This document shows positions 45,725 through 55,671 of a stretch of DNA of 64,000 nt, in pieces. The translations under genes and the position numbers were made by a program. Source of the stretch: Oscheius dolichura (taxonomy: Eukaryota; Nematoda; Chromadorea; Rhabditida; Rhabditidae); contig OW051495.1 of NCBI GenBank assembly GCA_932521035.1, positions 10,726,001-10,790,000 of the forward strand. The letters are read 5' to 3'. Each line of letters opens with the position of its first letter. Position 1 is the stretch's first letter. The notes beneath the pieces are model-generated. The model searched no databases and was not told the origin of the DNA. It worked only from the letters and a program-made list of their open reading frames with translations.

Positions 45725-46285
45725 AGTAAATGTTGTTCGGTCTAACACATAAAGAGTTTACTTTTGATTCGATGAGATTAATTTCCCAACAGGCGCAACT
45801 ATTTTTTCGTGCAGTTTCAGAGAAAACACCATCACATTCTTACTTCCTCTATTCGCAGTTTTCATCATGTATGAAGACGAAGATATTTTAAGGTGGCATT
45901 CACAAAACAAGGTGAATACAGGATTGAGCGCGTTTTCTTGAATTTTCAAAAGGATTTTCTCTGCTCTCATTGTATCTTCAAAACCAACATTGGAATAGAC
46001 TGAAGGTGTATGGCCAGTTCGCTGCAAATCTTGATTTCAATCTTCTTACCCTCAACCTCAATATCTCAGCGATATGAATCTTTCCGCCTAGTCAAAGTCT
46101 GCCCTTCGTCCGTCCGCAATCGGGGGAGTGGATATCTCCCCATTGTTTCAGCTTTGGGCAACATCGTCAGGCGCCGCATTGGCCGATCCCCGCATTCAGT
46201 TTCTAGGTCAGACGTCTCTCCCCGATCTCGATTTCAACCATCCCTATCACATTCTTACTTTCTGTATTCCCAGTCATTCCAATCA
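45725..46285. other. Intergenic, with a partly duplicated acceptor-like segment
   Basis: The sequences at 45831-45859 and 46246-46274 are similar (ATCACATTCTTACTT...TATTC.CAGT). The second lies just before the UDP-galactopyranose mutase ATG, where it looks like a trans-splice acceptor. An open frame on the minus strand (45758-46027) has no motif. No other gene was seen. Confidence 0.4.
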
Positions 46286-48155
46286 ATGGATCCTTCTCCT
46301 ATTTCCAGCAGAATGAGAATCGTCTGTATTGGTGCTGCTCCGACGGGCTTGGGTGCTGCCTACCGTCTTCACGAACTTCAAAATGAGAAGAACGGCCAGG
46401 CTGAGAAGGTGGAATTAATCGTACTGGAGCAGGTCAGCCGGGGTTTTTTCAACCTCTGACGTCATCCAATTAAAGGAATCCTTCGCCGGTGGGCTATCAT
46501 GCACAGTGAAGGATGATAAGGGCTTCCTCTGGGACATGGGTGGCCACATCACCTTCAACCACAACTATCCCTACTACGAGAAAGCCACCAAGTGGGCTGT
46601 GGACGAGTGGAACAACCTGGCCCGTAACTGTATGGTGGACATGAACACTGTCTTCGGGGAGAAGGGTATCCATCTGGTACCGTACCCCGCTCAATTTGCT
46701 GTTCCTCTCTTCCCTGAGGATATTAAGAATTCCTGTTTGAAGGATTTGAAAGAGCGTTATGAGAAGGTTTGACTACAGTAACTGTACCAATTGGCTATAG
46801 GAACCAGAGGGTAATCCCGACAATTTCGAAGATTGGGTCCTGAAGCATTTTGGCCCCACAATTTTGGAACATTTTTTCAAACCATACACAAAGAAGGTGA
46901 CTTTGCCCCTCAATGCTTGTTATTCTAAAAAGTGCAGGTCTGGACTGTGGAGCCATTGAAGATGTCTCCCAATTGGGTTGGAACCCGTGTAGCCAAGCTT
47001 CCTCAAGAAAAATTGGAAGAACTCTGTTCTATGGATCAGGAAACGTTGGCAGTGAGTGTGATTTTCTTTCCTTCCCACATTTAAATCTACAGAATGCCGA
47101 CTTCGGCTGGGGGCCTAATTCTTACTTCACTTTCCCCAAATATGGGGGTACCGGAAATGTGTGGGGATCTATGGCTAAGAAACTGCCTAACGACTGGTTC
47201 CGTTTCAGTTCAAAGGTGTTCACTTCATTAATCTCTTTTCAAATCAAGCGATCAGGTGACGGAAGTCCTCCCCCAGGAAAAGAAGCTCCGCTATGTGGAG
47301 AAAGAGACAGACGAGGTCAAGGAACTCTCCTATGATATTTTGCTCAATGCCGCCCCCATTGATATGTTGGTAAAGGAGACCAAAATATGTAGGGAACTGG
47401 ACATTCTGCACAACAAGGTAGTGTGCTTGTACTTTTTGACGATAACAAAGTTTGAAAAATAGGCCAAAGACTTTTGCTCGATAGACTAAAAGATGAAAGA
47501 AATTTGCAGGTATTCATTGTCGGTGTGGGATTACGTAAGCCGATGACGGAATTCCTCGAAAAGTTCACGTGGCTCTACTTCCCAGATCCCAATGTTCCCT
47601 TCTTCCGGGTTACCATTCTCAGCAGATATGGAGAGGTATCCCTCTTCTTCCTGTTCCAGATAGTCATCTGCCTTTTCCAGGTCACTCCCGATAGTGAGAA
47701 ATACTGGTCAGTTATGTGTGAATGTGCCAGGCCCATTGATGACCCCGTTACGGAAGAAGAAATAGTCCAGCAGGCTATTGATGGCCTCGTCGTGAAGAGT
47801 ATGATCAAGAGGGAGGCCATAGAGTCCGTTTACTCGACTACTCTCCACTACGGCTACCCCATCCCAACTCCTAATGTCAGTCTATCTTCTCTACTTTAAT
47901 CTGACTTCTACTTTTGTAGAGAGACACCGAATTGGCTAGGGCACACCGTGAACTGGAGAAACATTCCATCTATTCTAGAGGACGTTTCGGAGGATGGAAA
48001 TACGAGGCTTCTAACCAGGTTTAAAATGCCAGATAACTCTTAAACAATCCATTTAGGACCACTGCTTTATCCAGGGAAAGGAATTCATCGACCGGGTAGT
48101 TCTCAACGAGCCGGAAAAGCTCTACAAAACCGGACTTGCCCTCCACCAGGGTTAA
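46286..48155 (+). CDS. glf-1: UDP-galactopyranose mutase (eukaryotic type)
   Basis: A cytosolic flavoenzyme that converts UDP-galactopyranose to UDP-galactofuranose, supplying galactofuranose for nematode surface glycoconjugates; vertebrates lack it. From ATG 46286 the N-terminus holds the FAD dinucleotide-binding motif [23 protein letters not shown] and [17 protein letters not shown], the flavin-contact block of eukaryotic UGMs, follow. [24 protein letters not shown] (the substrate-phosphate Arg region), [20 protein letters not shown] and [10 protein letters not shown] come next. Later blocks are [35 protein letters not shown] and the terminal [11 protein letters not shown] and [15 protein letters not shown]. 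About eleven exons; one intron of about 98 nt joins HNK to VFIVGVG. About 490 residues, full length and intact by eye. Confidence 0.9.
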
Positions 48156-48619
48156 TCTGCCTTCCAGCCATGTCATCTCTTCCAGAAACAAGTGCAATCG
48201 TTATCTTTCTTTGTCATAGTTTTCTCATAAATAAATCTTTCTTGTTTGACAAACGGACACTGGCTGGAAGACTTTGTTTTCTGGGATTAGCTTCACGTGC
48301 AAGAGGGACACTCCGGGCGGGCAAAAGGGAACGCGTCAACATCAAAGGAAAATTGAAGGCTATCTGTAAACAAGCCGAGACATGCCAGACACATCTCTCG
48401 TCGCCGATTCTCACTTTAGATCCTCCTCTTTGCAGCAGACATTTTCTTGAAGCAAAAGACTTTTGTTATGGACAAAACAAAAGACAACCTTTCGATCTCT
48501 GGTGCTTTGATAGTTACCAACTGATTGATATGAAACTTGAGGTACCGCCTACCTGAGAATTCTTCCTTGTTATTCTTCCTCCTCCAGTGTTTCTTACTGT
48601 GCCTCCATTCCTTTAGGCG
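48156..48619. other. Intergenic, no gene recognised
   Basis: Holds the UGM 3' UTR (AATAAA near 48231) and the promoter of the HAD phosphatase gene. A plus-strand frame of 128 codons here has no motif. Confidence 0.4.
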
Positions 48620-49921
48620 ATGGCCGCCATCTCGTCTCATCCTACTGTCGAGCAATTTGAAGATGTCTTCGACAAGAGCCGGTAACCTCCCAAGATTACA
48701 GTGATACCCTTCTCTTTAGAAAGAGGTCCGTATTCAAAGCCTGCCCTTCTTATCCGGTGACTGAAGAGAACTTTGAAGATGTGATGAAAGACATAGAGAC
48801 TTTTATCTTCGACGCCGATGGTGGGCCACATCCCCTGGGGGTATAGTTGTCTCCTTTAGGTGTACTCTGGCTGGCCGAGGATGTTCTCCCCGACTCGAAT
48901 AAATTCATTAGCTATCTGCTGAGCAAAGGGAAGAATGTCATTGTGTTTACCAATAATGCTGTAAAGTCCCGAAACTGCTATACCAAGAAATTAAAGGAAC
49001 TGGGATTTCACGGGCTGGACAAGGTAATCTTGGCAATTACTAAAGAAGTTTAAAATTCTAGGCAAATGTAGTGAATCCGGCAGTTGTCGCCGCCGATTTC
49101 CTGCACCATAATCTCGGAAAGGATAAAAAGGTCTATTTGATTGGATCTCAAGGGGTAAGAGAAGAGCTGGACCATTTCGGTAAGTCTGCAGTATGTTCTT
49201 GTAAGGAAGTCGTCTTATTCAGGTATAACGTGCTTTGGTCATGGGCCGGAGGATACGGTTGACACGGAAGAAGGGATGTTTCCCATTGAAATTGACCTCA
49301 AAGAGGATGTGAGTCTTTCCTGCTGTTCCAAATGTTCAACGGCCGTTGTTTTCAGCCAGAGAACGTCGGTGCAGTACTCGTCGGCTATGAAAAACATTTC
49401 AATTACACAAAGCTGATGAAGGCTGCTAATTATCTGGTCGGTAATCCCAACTGCTTCTTCCTGGCCACGAACGAGGATGAGACCTTTCCGGGACCAAATC
49501 CCAGTGTCACCATCCCGGATGCCGGTAACTTTTCTGACTCTTATGCTCTATCAACCGACTACTCTTCAGGACCTATCGTGGCTGCCATCAGAGTAGCCTG
49601 TGGCAGAGAGCCCATCACAATGGGGAAGCCCAACAGCCCCGCATTTGAATATATCTCACGAAAATGGAAGATTGATCCATCTCAAACTCTGATGATCGGT
49701 GACAGGTATATTTTAATTTGGTGATGAGGACATCACGACTCAGGACCAATACGGATATCAAATTTGGAAAGGCCAACGGTCTGAAGACGATGTTGGTCTT
49801 GTCTGGATGCCACCACTTGGAGGAAGTTATGACTAATATCACAACCCATCATATGGACATGGTACCGGACTATTTCGCAGCCTGTTTGGGTGCGCTCGTA
49901 CCCGAAGATGACGAAGATTAG
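48620..49921 (+). CDS. Phosphoglycolate phosphatase-like HAD hydrolase (PGP/NPP family)
   Basis: A Mg-dependent phosphatase of the HAD superfamily with a type C2 cap, related to phosphoglycolate/4-nitrophenyl phosphatases that clear 2-phosphoglycolate and similar metabolites. The ATG at 48620 gives a 40-residue N-terminus, then IETFIFDADGVLWLAEDV. This is motif I, with the nucleophile Asp in FDADGVLW; the first Asp is the nucleophile and the second the acid/base. Next are VIVFTNNAVKSR (motif II Thr), a cap with VLVGYEKHFNYTKLMKAANY and FLATNEDETFPGP, then TMGKPNSPAFEYI (motif III Lys) and LMIGDRTNTDIKFGKANGL (motif IV). It ends in a short acidic tail. Seven or eight short-intron exons, about 310 residues. 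Intact. Confidence 0.87.
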
Positions 49922-50781
49922 ATGGCTGGACCCGGTCGATTGTTAAAGATGGAGAGTAGCCAGTACTGTATTTCCACCATATTTATTTTCTCTTGTAAAT
50001 AGTGATTAAAAATTACAATCGGGAAATTTCTTTGTGTAATTGGGGTATGTGATTGTATTCATAATTGTATTCTGTAATCACAACAGCGAACTCCATTGCT
50101 CAATCGATCTTCAGTAAAGGTGGCTTTAAAAATTGCGCCTATTGAATGTCGTCTACCTTTCGCCATTCTCGGAGAAGCTCAGGTTCATCTCAATAGGCAA
50201 ACACACCCTCGGCCATTGGTGCCAGTTACACTACAAGCAGGACTTCATGTATTTTGTTGATCGGAAGAATATGCAAAGTATACAGTTGGAGTCTGGATCA
50301 TGCTACACCAGAAGAAAGTGGCGAGTAGAAGAGAGAACCATTTGTGGGCCTCCTCGAAGTTGTGATCTAATGGAGAACATTCAATCATTGGAGTTCAATC
50401 ATTTTCAAGCTCCAGCGGATGGTTGTCAATAGATAATTCGTTTTAATCTTGGGATCTATCGGGAATATGAACAAACAACGCTCTAATGAAGATTTTTTTG
50501 ATCATTCTTCACGTTTCAACGAGCTTTCCAACTTAAACATGGGTAAGCGTTCTCAACAATAGAAGTATATTTGTAGCGGAAGAAATAGCTTTGTAATATC
50601 TCCGACTGCAGCAGAGATCGGCGGGTGAGACATTTTTTTCCTTTATTTGAACGATGTTGAATCATAGGGGAAGCCCACCAGGAGGTATGCTCGATGACAA
50701 CGGTTATCAGGGGCAGATTGATGGTACTGTGATGAAGTCATCTGATGAGAACAAGGGATATCAAGGAGATTGGAATATAAT
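49922..50781. other. Intergenic with a Sri pseudogene
   Basis: Holds the 3' UTR of the phosphatase gene and the receptor remnant at 50190-50388, listed separately. Nothing else was recognised. Confidence 0.4.
50190..50388 (-). pseudogene. Truncated Sri receptor pseudogene
   Basis: From an ATG at 50388 the minus strand reads MIECSPLDHNFEEAHKWF, very like the start of the intact Sri gene at 51927 (MIECPPLEHNFKDINKTYF). It continues in frame to about FFWCSM. The match then resumes in another frame as CILCIFFRSTKYMKS and is followed by stops, with a last weak match around NWHQ. The rest of the gene is missing. The region just upstream also resembles the 5' flank of the Sri gene at 51927. It is a relic of a local duplication. 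Confidence 0.72.
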
Positions 50782-51927
50782 TCATTTCTTCCTATCCTTT
50801 ATGACAATTATACTTATAAATTTCTCAATCGTGACTCCCTTATTCCAATTCCACCGACGGAAAGTGGGATTCAGTACAATTAACACAATGCCCCCTATTA
50901 GACTGAAGGATGACATAACAGTAAACAGCAGGGAAGACCAAACTGGAACATCCATTTTTAACAAACCTAGTCAAACTTACATGCAAATCCGTAGATTTCA
51001 AACATCATAATTAATATAAATCCTGAAGCTGGAATGATGACCAAAATGAGGGGAATAAAGGCCTGTAACACCAGCTGAACTAGGTAGAGTCGCTGCATTC
51101 TCTTCAATCTGGCAGACATGACCACTAGGCGGATAGTCCGATATGTTTGGACGATAAAGAATATGATGAAAGTAAGCACTACAAACAATCCAACTAAACC
51201 AGGGGTGCACGCATAGCTAGAGATAATCTTTCTATCGTAAGCCATAACATTGGGGATGGCGATGACCTCCGGCGTAATACAGGAATACGCCTGTAAGTAC
51301 ACATAAATTGGGTTGGCCGTTAACTTGCTGCTCTTCGAGGGTAATCGAGCATGAGGGTAAAAACGAAAAGATCTCACCATTGACCACTCTTTCAACACTT
51401 CCTTTTCATCTTTATAAGCTAGTTGGATACCAAAAACTGGTAGTAATGCTAGAACGACTAGAAGAATCACACAACCTTTGTATTTTATAGGAACTGTTCT
51501 CCATCCTTTGGCAGTGATATAGCGGTAGATGAACAAATGGCCGATGGCAGCCGCATTGAGCGCGATAAAGGCAACACACCACACTAGCATGTAGCGGGGA
51601 TGGACTATTCCTTTGAAGATTCCCATTGGGTAGGCAGCGGGAAATGGTAGCAGGAAGACCGGTTTAGTAAAACAGCTGATCTATAAGATTTTGAGCTTAC
51701 TGTATTTTTGGAGAGCAACAGACCGAAATGTCGGCTATAAATCCCATAATTTGATGGTATAAGAGAAGCCAGCGATATGACTTCATGTACCGAGCAGTTC
51801 GATATACGATGCAATACATAACATAGGGGCTCAAACTGACATTGCACCAGAAGGAGATATCTAGTAGAAGGAAGTAGGTCTTGTTGATATCTTTGAAATT
51901 GTGTTCTAACGGAGGACATTCAATCAT
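50782..51927 (-). CDS. Sri-type chemoreceptor GPCR 2
   Basis: A seven-TM receptor of about 325 residues, same family as the genes at 44678 and 52279. From ATG 51927: MIECPPLEHNFKD, then SPYVMYCIVYRTARYMKSYRW after TM1. TKPVFLLPFPAAYPMGIFKG follows TM2 and ITPEVIAIPNVMAYDR the extracellular loop. RTIRLVVMSARLKRMQRLYLVQ is in loop 3, and SFSLIGGIVLIVLNPTFRRW closes TM7. The intron between EWSM and AYSCITPE is about 87 nt, longer than the others. Ends at DRKK, 50782. Intact by eye; expression in chemosensory neurons is expected from the family. Confidence 0.83.
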
Positions 51928-52278
51928 AGGAAGGGGGAGAGACGGATGAGACAGACAGGAATCGGATATAACCCTTTCCACGCTTCAGCGGACGGTTGTG
52001 AATAGAAAAACTACGTATTTATTTAGCAGGGGAAATATTTTCTAATGAAGACGCTGTATCTACGCAACCTTTCTTTTGAAGATTGGGCGGAATAAATTGA
52101 GGATTCGTACAATTAATCCTTTTTGACGATGATTCCATGCGTAATCAAGAATACTCTCCTTTTGTCGATTCAAATTTATTGCCATTTTTATTAATGAAAC
52201 GCCCTAATGACCCCCTGGCTCATGTTTGTTTATTAGCCTTTTCAACAGTGAACAACGTCTGTTCTTCTGTGAACATCA
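51928..52278. other. Intergenic, no gene recognised
   Basis: This spacer between two tandem Sri genes on the minus strand holds the promoter of the first and the 3' UTR of the second. It is AT-rich. Its first about 80 bp resemble the flank of the pseudogene at 50388. Confidence 0.4.
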
Positions 52279-53379
52279 TTACCTTCTATCCATTACACTA
52301 ACAATAATTGTACTTTTTTCCATGGCAGCCGCTTTCTTGTTCCAGTTGCGAAATGTAGGGTTAAGCAAAATTAATACGAGTGCCCCAATCAGACTGAAGG
52401 AAGAGAGAATGGAAAGGAGCATTGATGACCAGACTGAAATGTTTAATTTTATGGTATAGAGGTAGTAACACGTACAAGCCAGTCCATAGACTTCAAACAT
52501 CATGATCAGCACAAAAGGAACTCCCGGAATAATTATCAGTATGAGGGGAATGAAGGCTTGCAACACGACTTGAACGAGGAACAGTAGTTGCATTTTCTTC
52601 AGTCTGGCTGACATTACTTGCAAGCGGACGGCACGACAAGTCTGGACGATGACGAAGATCTCGCCAGACACAAATACATTAACGACGACAAGAATTGGAA
52701 CACAGGCATAATAAGAAACGGTTGCCCTATCGTAAGCCATGATATTCGGGATGGCGCTGATCTCCGGTGTGATGCAGGAGTACGTCTGAAATCGAACACA
52801 CAAAATTACGCCTCTTCAAGTTCAAAATCTCACCTTTGACCACTCTTTGAAGACATCTTTTTCATTTCTATAGGCGAATTGGACACCAAGAACCGGTGCC
52901 AGTGCTAGGAGGACGTACACGACCATCCAAATTTTGTATCTCAATGGAAATGTCTTCCATCCTCTTGCTGTGACATAACGGAATGTGATAAGATGGCCGA
53001 CTGTAGCTATACTCAGAAAGACAAAAGCTCCACACCACATTAGCATGTAACGGGGATGGACTATTCCTTTGAGGATACCCATTGGATAGGCGGCTGTAAA
53101 AGGCAGAAGGAAGACTGGCTTGGTCAGAAAACTGATCTGTAATGGGTTGGGATTCTTCATTGAAGAGGAACAGACCGATATGTCTTGGATAAATGCTATA
53201 ATTTGATGGTAAAGGAGGAACCAGCGATAAGACTTCATGTAGCGGGTGGATCGGAATATTATACAGTAGATGACGTAGGGGCTGACGACAATACTAAACA
53301 CGAAGAGAACATCGAGCAACACAAAGAATCCGCTGTGTGCTTCCTTGTAGTTTGACTCCAATGAAGGGCACTGAATCAT
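52279..53379 (-). CDS. Sri-type chemoreceptor GPCR 3
   Basis: Closest paralogue of the gene at 50782, in tandem with it. From ATG 53379: MIQCPSLESNYKEAHS, YCIIFRSTRYMKSYRWFLLY, TKPVFLLPFTAAYPMGILKG and IVHPRYMLMWCGAF. Also ITPEISAIPNIMAYDRATVS, CRAVRLQVMSARLKKMQLLF and SFSLIGALVLILLNPTFRNW. Exon boundaries match gene 2, including the joint after GLAC where a 40-nt intron removes the segment before WSSMLL. About 330 residues, stop TAA at 52279, intact. Confidence 0.83.
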
Positions 53380-54190
53380 AAGAAGGGAACTTGGTCGTGT
53401 GCCGGATACCGCTCAATAGGAATAGAAAAGTGTCATTTTTAATGCTCCAACAGCTGTTAGTGATTAGGCAGAATACATATTCTATGTTGTCATGTCTGCA
53501 AAAAATGTTCTAATGAACATATGGGACTCTTTTTAATGCTTCAATAGCCCCACTTCAACTTTGATGCGACTTACCATTAAAGTGCAAAAAGAGGCGGTCA
53601 GGGAAACGGAAAAATAATAGTCAACTCGGAGTAATATCCAGAAGCACGGAAAAAGAGCCTGATTCCTAATCCTCCCACCTCCCATTACTTTACCTACAGT
53701 TTATTTATTTCAGTTTATCCCTATAATACGCAAATGCGTATACCGCCGTTTTGCATTCAACGACCAAAACAAGCGCGTTTTCATGTTGTCCGCTTCCTTT
53801 TCTACAGCGTTTCGACCAGATTTGTCAAAAAAGCGAATTTCAGGAGTTATTTCACGTTATTTATAGAATTTCTTACCAGATTCTGCAGGATAGAATTTTT
53901 TACCAGATTCTACAGGAAAAGTCAACAGAACAATTCAGTTTTGTTACAATGGTGGTACAGATGGTCCCTCCTTTATTTCTTTAGTTTTTCTCCTTATTTT
54001 CACGTCAATTCCCATAAACACATTTGTTTTCTGTTTACGTTCATCTCCCTATCGAACGTGGCCCGCATGTTCTTTCGCTCTCCGCGCCCGCAACTTGTTT
54101 ACTCCCCCTTTTCCAATCCATACTGCCCGCTGCAGCCTCTTGTTGTCCTTTATCTTTACTTCGCTTTCTTCATAAAAAGGATATTTCTAG
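53380..54190. other. Intergenic with a short tandem repeat
   Basis: Two 27-bp copies of TAGAATTTCTTACCAGATTC-like sequence lie head to tail at 53864-53890 and 53891-53917, with a weaker partial copy upstream. The open plus-strand frame 53734-54276 (180 codons) is aromatic- and Ser-rich without motifs and overlaps the SOD start in another frame, so it is not called. The SOD promoter should lie here. Confidence 0.45.
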
Positions 54191-55044
54191 ATGCTTCCGG
54201 TTCTGAAGATATCCGCTCGTGCAGGTGGAATTGCTGCCAGGTGATTTTTATATTTGAAATATGTTGTTCTCTGTAGAAATGTCCGCAGCAAGCACACCCT
54301 GCCCGATTTGCCGTACGACTACAATGCTCTGGAGCCCGTGATTTCTGCCGAAATCATGCAAATCCATCATCAGAAGCATCACAACACGTATGTGAACAAT
54401 CTGAACCAGATCGAGGAGCAGCTTCAGGAGGCCCTGGGAAAAGGTTGGTATTTCATAATTTTTAACTTTAAACAAAATCGTTTTTCCTTTAAAAACGATA
54501 TATCTTCCAGGAAACCTTCAAAAAGCCGTCAGCCTGCAAAGTGGTCTGAAATTCAACGGAGGTGGTCACATCAACCATTCCATCTTCTGGACTAACTTGG
54601 CCAAGGATGGCGGAGAGCCGAGTAAGGAACTCATGGACGCTATCAAGGTAGCTACTTTCTTTTTCGTTCATTTATTCAATTTACTTCTTTCAGAAAGATT
54701 TTGGCTCCCTGGAGAAGATGCAAGAGACTCTATCCTCTGCCTCCACCACTGTCCAAGGATCCGGCTGGGGATGGCTCGGCTACTGTCCCAAGAGAAAGAT
54801 CCTCAAGGTACAGCTCTACTCTTCTATTTTATTCTTTTATTTTTATTTTTAGGTAACCACCTGTGCCAACCAGGACCCCCTCGAGGCTACTACCGGACTG
54901 GTTCCTCTTTTCGGAATCGACGTCTGGGAGCATGCCTATTACCTGCAGTACAAGAATGCCCGCCCTGACTACATCAAGGCTATCTGGAAGATTGCCAATT
55001 GGAAGAACGTCAGCGAACGCTATTCTCAGGCTAAGAGCGCCTAA
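54191..55044 (+). CDS. sod-2: Mitochondrial Mn superoxide dismutase
   Basis: Converts superoxide to hydrogen peroxide in the mitochondrial matrix. The ATG at 54191 follows GGATATTTCTAG and begins a short basic, Ala/Arg-containing presequence ([19 protein letters not shown]). The mature start [16 protein letters not shown] follows, as in all Fe/Mn SODs. Metal ligands are seen in order: the first His in [13 protein letters not shown], the second in [14 protein letters not shown], and Asp and His in [26 protein letters not shown] and [12 protein letters not shown] complete the family pattern. Five exons, introns about 37-66 nt. Length about 222 residues. Nematodes carry one or two Mn SODs (sod-2, sod-3); which one this equals cannot be told. 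AATAAA near 55110. Confidence 0.93.
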
Positions 55045-55671
55045 ACAAAGCGTGTTGTTATGCGTAGTTAGAGTTGACTTTTTTAAACGTGTACATGTTT
55101 CTTGTTTCTAATAAACATGGGTTACCTACTCTCGTTTATTCAAACGCCTTGGAAACTGGAGTACAGTCATCGGGCTAGACTATTGAGTCTATTGAAGACA
55201 CTGGTTAAAAATAGCATGTAGTGATGTAAGGAACTATTGATATTGGAATCAGAGACAAGACAAAAACACACGGAAACAATGATCTGCTGATCAGATTAAC
55301 ATGGAGTCATTTTTAACTTTCCCTTGAATTTTAAACGGAATCTACGACTAACCTCTTGCGATCTCTGTCACCGGAAGCAACTGGAAAATATTTAGGTATT
55401 AAAAGTTCTTTCAGCTGCCGTTATTGAGAAATTGAGTGAAAATCCCCTGCCTATTCAAACGGTTCAATGGGGAGGACTACCTCCCCCTGCCACTGTCACA
55501 ACAAAACCCGTATCGTTTCGAGGAATCTACCTTTTGTGTTTATTTTCTTCTCCGTTCTTGTCTCTCCTGTACTGTGACGTATCATAACACTTTGTTTTCA
55601 GCGATCTTTCACTCTTTTTTCTAAAACTTCGTCATTTCTACACAGATTTTATCCATTACAACTACCCAAAT
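55045..55671. other. Intergenic, no gene recognised
   Basis: Spacer between two plus-strand genes; too long for a tight operon. It holds the SOD 3' UTR and the presumed promoter of the phosphoglycerate mutase. No repeat or motif was seen. Confidence 0.4.

Noticed and set aside
53734-54276. 180-codon plus-strand frame
   Set aside because: Composition follows the T-rich DNA, a local tandem repeat runs through it, and it overlaps the SOD start in another frame.
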